The notes under the pieces were generated by a model, which made no database searches, was not told the origin of the DNA, and saw nothing but the letters and a program-made list of their open reading frames with translations. Below are positions 19,775 through 27,845 of a stretch of DNA of 64,000 nucleotides, piece by piece. The position numbers were made by a program, and so were the translations under genes. The stretch spans positions 992,001-1,056,000 of the forward strand of contig NZ_VKAD01000001.1 of the NCBI RefSeq assembly GCF_008041945.1. Direction: 5' to 3'. This DNA is from Reinekea thalattae (lineage in GTDB: Bacteria > Pseudomonadota > Gammaproteobacteria > Pseudomonadales > Natronospirillaceae). The number at the start of each line of letters is the position of its first letter. Position 1 is the stretch's first letter.

Positions 19775-20461
19775 TCAACGATGATCGACTCGTTTAACCA
19801 AATAGTCACCGACCGACTGAATGATCTGCACAAACAGTACAAGAATGACGATTGTCATCATCATTACGCCAGCGTCGAAACGTTGATAACCATAACGAAT
19901 ACCAACATCGCCCAAACCACCGCCACCAACAGTACCGGCCATGGCAGAATAGTTAACCAGCGTAACCAGCAAGATGGTAATTGCATGAACAATACCCGGC
20001 AGCGCTTCAGGCAGCAGTACTTTAAAGATAATTTGGTGCGGCTTTGCGCCCATCGCTTGCGCCGCTTCAACTAAGCCAGAAGGCACTTCCAACAGCGCGC
20101 CTTCGATAAGCCGAGCAATAAACGGAATGGCGGCAACAGCCAACGGTACAATTGCCGCCGCGGTACCAATGGAGCTGCCGACGACAAAGCGGGTAAAAGG
20201 AATCACCGCGACCAGCAAAATAATAAACGGAATCGAGCGGCCAATATTTACGACCACACCCAAGGCTTTATTCAGCGCGGCATTCGCCAACAAACCGGTT
20301 TCTTTGGTCAGGTGAAGCAGCACACCGAGCGGAATACCAAACAGCAAACCAATAATACCGGCGGCAAAAACCATGGTGATGGTTTCTATAGAGGCGTTGA
20401 TGAGCAAATCGATCAATCGCTGATTGTCTGCCCACCAATTTAATAGCGTATCAAGCGACAT
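19775..20461 (-). CDS. metI: Methionine ABC transporter permease
   Basis: A 228-residue inner-membrane permease with about five membrane helices. The EAA loop [25 protein letters not shown] that contacts the ATPase is clear near residues 125-150, followed by [21 protein letters not shown], a MetI hallmark. Its start overlaps the end of metN by 11 bp, showing tight coupling. It forms the MetN2I2 importer for D/L-methionine. Confidence 0.96.
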   Translation of the reverse strand: MSLDTLLNWWADNQRLIDLLINASIETITMVFAAGIIGLLFGIPLGVLLHLTKETGLLANAALNKALGVVVNIGRSIPFIILLVAVIPFTRFVVGSSIGTAAAIVPLAVAAIPFIARLIEGALLEVPSGLVEAAQAMGAKPHQIIFKVLLPEALPGIVHAITILLVTLVNYSAMAGTVGGGGLGDVGIRYGYQRFDAGVMMMTIVILVLFVQIIQSVGDYLVKRVDHR

Positions 20462-21485
20462 AACCCAGCACCTCCACGTCGATCTTATTCTGTTTCAAAA
20501 ATGAAATGGCCTGCTCACTAGCTTGCGGCGTACCAAAAAACTCCGCCAGCATTAGGCCAAATTTAATACCGCCGACGTAATCCATATTCGAGCTTAAAAT
20601 GCTGATGTCTAAATCGAACTCTCTGGCGACCTGGCTGATAATCGGCGCATCGACCGAGGCACCGGTAAACTCTAAACGCACCAACGGATAACTGTTTGGC
20701 GTTTGGCTTGGAGATAAACGGGCGGCGTAATCCGCAGGGATAGAAAGATCCAAGGTCGAGCGAATAAACTGGCGGGCAAGTTCCGTTTTAGGGTGTGCAA
20801 AAATATCGCCCACTGCACCCTGCTCAACCAACTTACCACCGCCAATAATAGCCACATCGCTACAGATGCTTTTTACCACCGCCATTTCATGGGTAATCAA
20901 CAAGATGGTCAGATTAAATTCTTTATTAATTTTGCGCAGCAATTCCAGAATAGAATGGGTGGTTGCGGGGTCTAATGCACTGGTGGCTTCATCGCACAAA
21001 AGTACTTTCGGGTCCGATGCTAACGCACGCGCAATAGCAACACGCTGCTTTTGGCCGCCACTTAAATTGGCTGGGTAGCTGTCGCGTTTTTCACTTAGGC
21101 CAACCAATTCCAATAGGCTTTCGACCTTGGCTTTAATCGCTTGCTTACTCTCACCGGCTAACTCAAGCGGTAAGCCGACGTTATCGAAAACTGTGCGCGA
21201 CGATAGCAAATTAAAATGCTGAAAAATCATACCGATTTTACGGCGAGCAAGCGTTAGCTCTTTGTTAGATAAGGCATTCAACTCTGTGCCATCGACAAAA
21301 ACTTTGCCTTGAGTTGGGCGCTCTAACAGGTTTACACAGCGAATTAGGGTACTCTTACCCGCGCCAGAAGAACCAATAACGCCATAAATACTGCCTTCGG
21401 CAATAGTCAGGTTAATATCATCCAGCGCTTTAATTTCGCGCCCGGCCTGATAAAACACCTTATTTACATTTTGTATTTCTATCAT
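20451..21485 (-). CDS. metN: Methionine ABC transporter ATP-binding protein
   Basis: A 344-residue ATPase of the methionine importer. Walker A is GSSGAGKST near residue 38, the signature is [16 protein letters not shown], and Walker B is [13 protein letters not shown]. The C-terminal ACT-like/NIL regulatory domain (about residues 265-340) senses cytoplasmic methionine and blocks transport. I start at ATG 21485 because AGG lies 7 bases upstream and the family begins MIEIQNV; the upstream extension is unlikely. A hairpin-forming sequence at 21527-21556 precedes it. No MetJ-type repeated box was recognised. Confidence 0.95.
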   Translation of the reverse strand: MIEIQNVNKVFYQAGREIKALDDINLTIAEGSIYGVIGSSGAGKSTLIRCVNLLERPTQGKVFVDGTELNALSNKELTLARRKIGMIFQHFNLLSSRTVFDNVGLPLELAGESKQAIKAKVESLLELVGLSEKRDSYPANLSGGQKQRVAIARALASDPKVLLCDEATSALDPATTHSILELLRKINKEFNLTILLITHEMAVVKSICSDVAIIGGGKLVEQGAVGDIFAHPKTELARQFIRSTLDLSIPADYAARLSPSQTPNSYPLVRLEFTGASVDAPIISQVAREFDLDISILSSNMDYVGGIKFGLMLAEFFGTPQASEQAISFLKQNKIDVEVLGYVA

Positions 21486-21526
21486 CAAAAAACCTGCTTT
21501 TATACTGCATAACTCGGCTCTAGCTG

Positions 21527-21556
21527 GCACATAACGCTCTGTAAGCGCTATTGTGC
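21527..21556. promoter_or_regulatory. Imperfect inverted repeat upstream of metN
   Basis: GCACATAACGCT-ctgta-AGCGCTATTGTGC forms an imperfect hairpin 42 bp before the metN start. It could be a leader structure or an operator. It does not match a MetJ box or a known methionine riboswitch as far as I can see. Confidence 0.35.
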
Positions 21557-21644
21557 TGCCATTAAATGACCGTGTTCAAGAATAGCGCGACAGTAATGCC
21601 TCTGGCTTGCTGAGTCAATTCAGCGCAAGCCAAATAAAGCCCAA

Positions 21645-22529
21645 TTAGAGCGTGGCAACCGCCTCTTTATATTCGTCACTTTTTAGGATGGTTAGGAAGG
21701 CTTGGATTTTCTCAGTGCGATGCAGATCTCCGTGCGTCACAATCCAATTAGAAAAGTCCCACTGCAGATCAGGTAGCACGCGCCTTAAGTTACTAGAGGT
21801 TGGCGAGCTTTGGCACTGCATCAGCCCAATGCCGATGCCTTCAATAATGGCGCGCTCTAATATTTCGCGATTGTTACTGGTACACACCACCTGCTCCGAC
21901 GGTACGACTTCATTAAACCACTTTACGACCGCTAACCGCTCTGGTGCACTATCTACCGTGACAAACTGATGCGCGGCTAAATCCTGCTCATTAACAGGCG
22001 CGCCATACTGACGCAGATATTCCTCGCTCGCGTACAAGCCATAACTTAATGGCGTAAAAGGCAGCACAACATAGTCATCGTCTTGTGGTTTTTCTCCAGA
22101 ACGAATCGCTACGTGGGCCTGACCATATTCTAATTTCATCAGCTCGGAACCGGTCAGCCAACGGATACGAATTTTCGGATGCTGCCGACTGAACAGCTTT
22201 ACCGCCGGCATCACCAAGTCAGATATCGAATCCAACGAGGTTAAAATAAACTCACCTCTCAGCTCACCTTGCCGACCTTTAGATCGGCGTGCAAAGTCAC
22301 TCAGCTGCTCATTGGTCAACTTGGCGACTCGCAACAAATCTTCCCCGACTTCGGTCAACTGATAGCCCTTCGCATCACGAAGAAACACCTTAGTACCCAG
22401 TTCCTGTTCGATCACATCCAGATGGCGCAAAATCGTCGCCCGGTGTACACCCAAAGCCCTCGCCGCACCACTGATACTACCGGTTTGAGCAACAAAATAG
22501 GCTGTTCTAACCTCACTCCAATGCTCCAT
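21645..22529 (-). CDS. LysR family transcriptional regulator
   Basis: A 294-residue LysR regulator. The N-terminal winged helix-turn-helix is EVRTAYFVAQTGSISGAARALGVHRATILRHLD, split here as AYFVAQTGSISGAARALG and HRATILRHLD, near residues 6-40. A periplasmic-binding-like effector domain follows. ATG 22529 is chosen because CAGGAGGG lies just upstream; the longer frame adds nine residues without support. It is divergent from an FAD oxidoreductase with about 100 bp between, the classic layout for a LysR regulator and its target. Confidence 0.9.
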   Translation of the reverse strand: MEHWSEVRTAYFVAQTGSISGAARALGVHRATILRHLDVIEQELGTKVFLRDAKGYQLTEVGEDLLRVAKLTNEQLSDFARRSKGRQGELRGEFILTSLDSISDLVMPAVKLFSRQHPKIRIRWLTGSELMKLEYGQAHVAIRSGEKPQDDDYVVLPFTPLSYGLYASEEYLRQYGAPVNEQDLAAHQFVTVDSAPERLAVVKWFNEVVPSEQVVCTSNNREILERAIIEGIGIGLMQCQSSPTSSNLRRVLPDLQWDFSNWIVTHGDLHRTEKIQAFLTILKSDEYKEAVATL

Positions 22530-22633
22530 ACGCCCTCCTGTATCAAAATCGCACACCTACATACAATTTTCGATCATTGTTGCACGTATAATACAGGATA
22601 CACTAAAGCCATTACTTAGAAAGAGGTTTTAAA

Positions 22634-23704
22634 ATGCATACCACAACCCACACTCTCATTATTGGCGGCGGCTTCGCAGGTGCCACCGTTGCTCAAACGC
22701 TAGAAAAGTCCAACATTGCAACCACACTGATCGACCGGAAAGACTACTTTGAAGTCACCATGGCGACATTACGTAACGTTGCGGACTTTGAAAAAGTTCA
22801 AAACAGCCCAAGAATTCACTACAGCGATTTTTTAACTGGCGCATTTATTCAAGGCAATGTCAGTGAGCTCACCGAAACAACGGCAGTATTAGAAAACGGC
22901 GACACCGTCTCGTTTGAACAGGCTATTATTGCTACAGGTTCAAGCTACCCGTCTTTCTCTGTCGCCAAATCGAACCAAGCATTCAGCCTAGAAGCTCGTA
23001 ACGAAGAAATAAAAACTGCATCGCAAGCATTAGCTAAGGCAACCTCAGTACTTGTCATTGGCGCTGGCGCAGTGGGTGTCGAACTGGCAGGCGATATTGC
23101 CTATAGCCACCCGAACATCAAAGTAACGCTTGCCGATGCAGCCGAAACCATTCTTGCCAGCTATTCGGCAAAAACACAGCGCAAAGCAACAGAGCAACTA
23201 AAAGCGCTGGGCGTCAACATTGAGACCAACCGCCTTTATCAAGAACAAGACGGCGTTTATGTTGACAAAAATACTGGCGATCAGCTCAACGTCGACATGA
23301 CCTATGTTGCCATTGGTGTAAAAGCCAATTCTGACTTTATGAAACCAAAACTGAATGACGCACTCACTGAGCGAGGCTTTATTAAGGTCGACGATCACTT
23401 CCAAGTGCAAGGCACTACATCGTTATGGGCCATCGGAGACGTTGCAGATTTAAAAGACTTAAAACTTGCTGCCACCGCCATACCTCAAGGTAACGAACTG
23501 GCCGCCAACCTCATCGCTAAACAACAGGGTAAAAAAACCAAAGCTCATAAACCAATGGCAGAAATGGGGCTTATCCCGATTGGTCAAAAAAATGGTGTTG
23601 CACAAATACCGTTATTCGGCACTGTTACATGGAAGCGTTTAATCGACTTTAAAAATAAAGATTTGCTGATTGGCTATGTCTTTAAAGGGCTGGGTATTAA
23701 GTAA
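22634..23704 (+). CDS. FAD-dependent pyridine nucleotide-disulphide oxidoreductase (NDH-2/FSP1-like)
   Basis: A 356-residue flavoprotein. The FAD dinucleotide motif is IIGGGFAGATVAQTL at the N terminus. A second, NAD(P)H-binding motif VLVIGAGAVGVELAGDIA is near residue 138. LWAIGDVADLKD near residue 265 is the FAD-ribityl motif. It lacks the redox-active CxxxxC pair, so it is a quinone or small-acceptor reductase related to type II NADH dehydrogenase or AIFM2/FSP1, not a disulphide reductase. The C-terminal KRLIDFKNKDLLIGYVFK region could touch the membrane. Probably controlled by the divergent LysR protein. Confidence 0.87.
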   Translation: MHTTTHTLIIGGGFAGATVAQTLEKSNIATTLIDRKDYFEVTMATLRNVADFEKVQNSPRIHYSDFLTGAFIQGNVSELTETTAVLENGDTVSFEQAIIATGSSYPSFSVAKSNQAFSLEARNEEIKTASQALAKATSVLVIGAGAVGVELAGDIAYSHPNIKVTLADAAETILASYSAKTQRKATEQLKALGVNIETNRLYQEQDGVYVDKNTGDQLNVDMTYVAIGVKANSDFMKPKLNDALTERGFIKVDDHFQVQGTTSLWAIGDVADLKDLKLAATAIPQGNELAANLIAKQQGKKTKAHKPMAEMGLIPIGQKNGVAQIPLFGTVTWKRLIDFKNKDLLIGYVFKGLGIK

Positions 23705-23734
23705 CGCGCTTCAGCAACCAGTACAAAACCGCAA

Positions 23735-23759
23735 CAGCGTTATCGCACCGATAACGCTG
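23735..23759. terminator. Perfect 11-bp hairpin between convergent genes
   Basis: CAGCGTTATCG-cac-CGATAACGCTG lies 30 bp after the oxidoreductase stop. There is no long T run, so it may be a weak terminator or an RNA-stabilising hairpin. Confidence 0.5.
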
Positions 23760-23835
23760 CCCTTAACGCCAAAAGGCTGAAGCTAAGCTAGAAGGAGCGA
23801 AGCTTCAGGTCGCTGTTGCAGGTTTGGCTACGACA

Positions 23836-24546
23836 TTACTTTTCACATCCTGCCAATAAAATATCCAGAACATCGAGCAAAGAACCAACACTGTGTTCTG
23901 GCTGTTCAAGGTTATCAGGCCAATCATGAAATCCCTTCAACCATATTGTGTTCATGCCAGCTTGGCGCGCGCCATAAATATCGTTTATTGGGTGATCACC
24001 GACATACCAGCATTCATTTGCCGAAAAGCCAACGGCACTTGCTGTTGCGGTAAAAATTTCGCTGTTTGGTTTTTTTATGCCAAACGCTTCTGAGCTGACT
24101 AGCTGTTTAACCTTACCGATGTTTTGTAACTGGTTAGCCGTCATCACTCGGGTTTTATGCGCACCATTAGAAATAATACCAATGTGAAAGTTATGTTTAG
24201 CCAATACCGATAACAACTCATAGGCACCTTCCATTGCAACCGCACAGTTAGAAAAATTCTCGATCCAATGTTGCCGTAGCTGCTCAACACTGAGCCGATC
24301 ATCAGCAATAAAATGTTTATGCAGCTCATGGCTTACTGCCTCTTTAATACTGTTATAGCCAGAACCTTTTGCAAGGTAACCACCGTTATCTTGCTTCGAT
24401 ATAACGGCTTCTAATGCCTCGGGGTTGGTATTCAAAAATATAGTAGAGTAGCGATCGTAAAGCCTGCGTGCGTATACAGAAATACTGCGAGCTCTATGCA
24501 CTAGCGTATTATCGAGATCGAAATAAATTGCCTTGTATACCGCCAT
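23836..24546 (-). CDS. HAD family hydrolase
   Basis: A 236-residue haloacid dehalogenase-superfamily phosphatase. Motif I is YFDLDNTLVH with nucleophile Asp10 and acid Asp12. Motif II is IISNGAHKTR. Motif III/IV are FGIKKPNSEIF and CWYVGDHPINDIYGARQAG. The C1-type helical cap lies between. Substrate unknown; YjjG-like nucleotidases share this layout. It is the gene before the YdeI-like protein on the same strand, 71 bp apart. Confidence 0.9.
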   Translation of the reverse strand: MAVYKAIYFDLDNTLVHRARSISVYARRLYDRYSTIFLNTNPEALEAVISKQDNGGYLAKGSGYNSIKEAVSHELHKHFIADDRLSVEQLRQHWIENFSNCAVAMEGAYELLSVLAKHNFHIGIISNGAHKTRVMTANQLQNIGKVKQLVSSEAFGIKKPNSEIFTATASAVGFSANECWYVGDHPINDIYGARQAGMNTIWLKGFHDWPDNLEQPEHSVGSLLDVLDILLAGCEK

Positions 24547-24617
24547 TGGTTATTTAAGCTCTTTAGTTATCGTTATATAAAAATAAAAACATTAAGAATC
24601 AAACAATAGACGCGCTC

Positions 24618-25196
24618 TTATTTTGGCTTTTCGCCCTGAGCAAGCGTATCGATGTATTTATTAAATCGTCGCTGCCTTGTTTCGGGCTTTTTTGCACTGG
24701 TTAAGCCATAAGCAATAACATAACGGCTGGATTTATTCAGCGTTGCGTAAAAGGCTTTCACTTCTGGTAGGTTATTGATAGCGGCGATAAAATCTTCTGG
24801 CACTTCTAATTCACTTACAGCATAGGCTTTTTCCCAACGGCCATCGGCTTTGGCTGCGTTAACTTGCACCAAGCCAGGTTCTTGCATTCGCCCAGCCGTA
24901 ATTAAACGCTCCACATGTTGCGTGTTTCTTTTAGACCACAGACTTGTTGATTTTCTTGGGGTAATACGTTGCAGGTATGCTTGATCATCTATGGATTTTT
25001 TAATGCCATCAATCCAACCCCAACATAAAGATTCAATAACAACATCATCCCAGCTGACACTCTGTATTGCGGATTTTTTCTTATATATTTTTACCCAAAG
25101 CTCATTCGCACTGGCATGGTTATCTTTTAACCACTGGCCGAGGTCTGCCGCTGTCGCAAATGATTCAAATTTCAATGCTGCTAGTTCATGAGCCAA
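24618..25196 (-). CDS. YdeI/OmpD-associated family protein
   Basis: A 192-residue protein of the YdeI family, with the opening FESFATAADLGQWLKDNH, then VIESLCWGWIDGIKKSID and RITPRKSTSLWSKRN, which are signature segments. Members are cytosolic and have been linked to stress or antimicrobial-peptide protection, but the biochemical role is not established. No ATG is available near the family start; TTG 25196 preceded by AGAGA is the best start. It is the last normal gene before the first cassette array. Confidence 0.83.
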   Translation of the reverse strand: MAHELAALKFESFATAADLGQWLKDNHASANELWVKIYKKKSAIQSVSWDDVVIESLCWGWIDGIKKSIDDQAYLQRITPRKSTSLWSKRNTQHVERLITAGRMQEPGLVQVNAAKADGRWEKAYAVSELEVPEDFIAAINNLPEVKAFYATLNKSSRYVIAYGLTSAKKPETRQRRFNKYIDTLAQGEKPK

Positions 25197-25204
25197 AATA
25201 AATT

Positions 25205-25361
25205 CTCTTTATTAATATGTTGCTCACTTGAGCAAATTAAGTTCTGCTAAACGGAATAAAGACTGCAATTACCACATTCGCTCCTTGGGCTGGCATCGCT
25301 GCCCTTTTGCCCAACCGTGGCAAGTACCACAAACCTTTTATAACGCTGCGGGAATAGTTTG
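25205..25361 (-). other. Left edge of the first cassette array, possible degenerate attC
   Basis: Between the YdeI-like gene and the first cassette-like gene lies palindromic DNA (TTGGGC...GCCCAA; ACCACA...TGTGGT-like arms) and a TAACGC element near 25342. It has the size and symmetry of an attC site but no clean R'' and R' pair, so I treat it as a possible decayed site. Confidence 0.3.
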
Positions 25362-25877
25362 CTACGCAGCACCACTACACACTCGAATATATTTACCAAC
25401 TAGGTAATAGAAAGCGGCAGAATAAGCACCTGATAACACAATGGTTAATGCACTAACAAAGTAATCATTAAGTTCGATGTTGTTAATGAACACCAGCAGA
25501 AAAAAAACCACTATAATGGCTATAACAACCAGTAAAATATAAAATAAAAGCCTTATAGAAATTGGTAAAGCCAAGCAGAAAACTCTATTTAGATAGTCCT
25601 TGCCATCACCTTTGGCATTGATTTGGTATGTATACCAAATGCCATAGTAGTGAATTACAGCCTGAACAATAATCGTTAGGATATTCATTCTCCATACCAG
25701 CCAACTATTAGCCGGTTCGCCCGCCAAAACAATAGGTAAATTAAAACCGCTATAGAATAAAATGCTGAACAGGATAAATTGCTTCAGCATCATAGCCTGA
25801 CTAAATTCACCCTGCCGAATACGATTCGAAATTTCAGATACATTTAAAAAGTAAATATCTTTAAACATTAAAATCAC
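25362..25877 (-). CDS. Hypothetical membrane protein
   Basis: A 171-residue protein with about four to five hydrophobic segments (near residues 28-50, 60-80, 100-125 and 135-165) and a short cytoplasmic N terminus (KDIYFLNVSEISNRIRQGEF). The pattern resembles Yip1-like small membrane proteins but I do not recognise the family. It is the leftmost gene of the cassette array and on the same strand as all other cassettes. It may share a cassette with the next gene. Confidence 0.6.
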   Translation of the reverse strand: MILMFKDIYFLNVSEISNRIRQGEFSQAMMLKQFILFSILFYSGFNLPIVLAGEPANSWLVWRMNILTIIVQAVIHYYGIWYTYQINAKGDGKDYLNRVFCLALPISIRLLFYILLVVIAIIVVFFLLVFINNIELNDYFVSALTIVLSGAYSAAFYYLVGKYIRVCSGAA

Positions 25878-25937
25878 CTTAGTTCATAACTCTTAAATTT
25901 TCGTTTTACCTTAGAAAATTATGCATTCATACGTTTG

Positions 25938-26288
25938 TTAGAAATTGCATGAGTACACTTTTATCTGTTTGTATTTTGAAATCCAAAACATAATAACCAC
26001 CAAGTACATTACTATAAAAGTCGGCGCATATATAAAATATAAAATTAGTGTAGTTGCCAAAAATGAAACGAATACCCTTTTACCATTCGTGTAGTAACAA
26101 ACCGAGCCGACGACTACAAGGCTAAAAAAATACACAACCATAATCGTTAGCGCTGCTATAGCAATAGTTATTGAATTAGTAGTAATGGGAGAGCCGTAAA
26201 CAAGAAACGCCACATTAGCAATAATTGGCGGCACTATTAGTCCAAAAAGAATAACAACAAAAAGGTGTCTTTTAAGTAATCTAGTCAT
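25938..26288 (-). CDS. Hypothetical membrane protein
   Basis: A 116-residue protein with three or four hydrophobic stretches filling most of its length and a basic N terminus (MTRLLKRH). I do not recognise a family. Only 60 bp separate it from the next membrane gene, and this spacer has no clear attC, so the two may form one two-gene cassette. An attC-type site lies just upstream (26298-26398). Confidence 0.55.
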   Translation of the reverse strand: MTRLLKRHLFVVILFGLIVPPIIANVAFLVYGSPITTNSITIAIAALTIMVVYFFSLVVVGSVCYYTNGKRVFVSFLATTLILYFIYAPTFIVMYLVVIMFWISKYKQIKVYSCNF

Positions 26289-26297
26289 TTAGCTTTA

Positions 26298-26398
26298 TCT
26301 AACGTTCCTAAACTGAAGAACAATGAAGCGCAGCGTAATTGCGTCCTATGCCCGCCGCGGAACGCGGTTTTGGCCAGCATGAACAGATTTGGTTTATT
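26298..26398 (-). other. attC recombination site
   Basis: R''-like TCTAACG at the left and R'-like GTTTATT at the right enclose an imperfect palindrome of about 100 bp. Its central part (CCCGCCGCGGAACGCGG) is homologous to the attC at 26890-26994. The right end abuts the stop codon of the NUDIX gene. Confidence 0.75.
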
Positions 26399-26873
26399 AA
26401 GAACTTAGCTCATTAAACTTGATGTACTCTGTTGTTGTTGGCAAATTTTGGATGCCTTTAACAAGGAAGCTTGGTTTAACTACATACTCAGACAGCTTGC
26501 TTACGGGTACCCAACGGTAAATTAAGTCTAATTCTTCCTCGATACCGGGAAAATCTTTCTCAGATACGTATTCTGGGTGCTCGGTTAACTCAGCCAAAAA
26601 GTAGTTTGATACTTCATGAAATTTTTTACCGATATATTCAAAGAAGTTTTCAACATGCCATACCAGACGAACTACAGAAGAGTCTAAACCAAGCTCTTCC
26701 TGTATTTCTCTGGGGATAGTATCTTCTGAGGTTTCAAAAAACTCGACTCTTCCACCAGGCAGTGCCCAGAAATCATCTTTTTCTGATCTGTGAATTAATA
26801 CGTGATCATTGTGAATTATCACAGCCGCACTTCTAAAATTGAAGCGATTATCACCTTCATCAAATCTAAGCAC
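26397..26873 (-). CDS. NUDIX hydrolase
   Basis: A 158-residue NUDIX protein. The Nudix box runs from GGRVEFFETSEDTIPREI into QEELGLD, matching GX5EX7REUXEEXGU. The substrate is unknown; members cleave nucleoside diphosphates linked to another moiety. I start at GTG 26873 preceded by AAAGGAAGG. The longer open frame to 26972 reads through the attC site of the neighbouring cassette and is not family-like. It is carried by a single-gene cassette. Confidence 0.85.
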   Translation of the reverse strand: MLRFDEGDNRFNFRSAAVIIHNDHVLIHRSEKDDFWALPGGRVEFFETSEDTIPREIQEELGLDSSVVRLVWHVENFFEYIGKKFHEVSNYFLAELTEHPEYVSEKDFPGIEEELDLIYRWVPVSKLSEYVVKPSFLVKGIQNLPTTTEYIKFNELSS

Positions 26874-26889
26874 TTGCCTTCCTTTTGTA

Positions 26890-26994
26890 CTTAACGCCCC
26901 TGTACAGTGGCGCAATTTAGCGCCAGCGAAATTGTGTCCAATGCCTGCCGCGGAGCGGTTTTTGGCGGGCATGAACTGCTACGGATTGTTATGC
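26890..26994 (-). other. attC recombination site
   Basis: CTTAACG at the left and GTTATGC at the right bound 105 bp with strong internal symmetry. It overlaps the stop of the peptidase-E-like gene, as attC sites commonly do, and is homologous to the site at 26298-26398. Confidence 0.85.
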
Positions 26995-27615
26995 AGTGAC
27001 ACGTTCTATGAGCTTTGGAGTACCAACTAGTAGCTCTTCTCCATTAACTAATATGAAAGCGTCGTCGTCAGATGCCATAAGTAAATCTTCTTTAGACTTT
27101 AGCGCTTCAATCCTAGAGTTTTTCTTACTCGAGTGAGGATCAAACATAAAGGATACTAGTCCTAAACCCCTTAAATCGTCCAAGCCTACAGCGTTTTCAT
27201 CACCACATATAAAGGCGCTTTCAATGCTTGGAGTGAGAATCATTGCACCTGCTGAAACCCCGATTAGAATACCGCCATTCTTAACGTATTCAACTAAACG
27301 ATTCTCAACACCACGTTCTCTCAAAGACTTTAAGAACCGGAATGTATTACCTCCTGATAGATGGATAAAGGGGCGAGAAAGAGCGGTATTAAATTCTTCA
27401 ACGCCGTAGCCATCTTCAAAATCGAGATATTGCTCAATTTCATATCCAATCGATTTATATGTCTCTACAACCATTCTATAGAAATATCGATCAGGATCAG
27501 GTTGTGAGGCAAAAAATACTCCTGGTTCTGAAGACTTTAGACATGATGACAGAAGAATCTTAATCGCTTCTTTTCCATTCTTTGTATTCTGGTTGCTGAG
27601 CAGACCTAAGTTCAA
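26989..27615 (-). CDS. Peptidase E-like protein (S51 / class I glutamine amidotransferase-like fold)
   Basis: A 208-residue protein of the dipeptidase E group. The nucleophile elbow is LIGVSAGAMIL with Ser121. The preceding HLSGGNTFRFLKSL and the later LGLVSFMFDPHSS, holding the expected catalytic His, are typical. It would cleave aspartyl dipeptides, though cassette members may act on other small substrates. The start is TTG 27615 after AAGGAAT. Single-gene cassette. Confidence 0.85.
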   Translation of the reverse strand: MNLGLLSNQNTKNGKEAIKILLSSCLKSSEPGVFFASQPDPDRYFYRMVVETYKSIGYEIEQYLDFEDGYGVEEFNTALSRPFIHLSGGNTFRFLKSLRERGVENRLVEYVKNGGILIGVSAGAMILTPSIESAFICGDENAVGLDDLRGLGLVSFMFDPHSSKKNSRIEALKSKEDLLMASDDDAFILVNGEELLVGTPKLIERVTA

Positions 27616-27632
27616 CTTCTATTCCTTAAAAT

Positions 27633-27716
27633 GCATAACGCCACAAGCACGTGCGGTTTTGTGGTGGAGGCGAAGCCGATGCAGAAAAACTGTCGCCGTT
27701 CCTTGCTTTGTTATAC
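27633..27716 (-). other. attC recombination site
   Basis: GCATAACGCC at the left and TTTGTTATAC at the right bound 84 bp. It shares the GGTGGAGGCGAAGCC block with the attC at 31828-31908. It ends the cassette that carries hamAB, 129 bp after the hamB stop. Confidence 0.85.
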
Positions 27717-27845
27717 AGCATCAGAACAAACATCAAATGTTCGGACTCAGCCCGGCGCATAGTGTAAAAATTACAGCCAAGTTTGCTAGGGCTTGCACGT
27801 TCACCCTGTTAAAAACATTCATATTAAATAAGGAAAATTTCTAAC

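Noticed and set aside
21527-21556. Methionine riboswitch or MetJ operator upstream of metN
   Set aside because: Only an imperfect hairpin is seen; it lacks the repeated MetJ box and the conserved SAM-riboswitch core.
26874-26972. N-terminal extension of the NUDIX protein
   Set aside because: The extension reads through an attC site, and a GTG with AAAGGAAGG upstream gives a family-like start.
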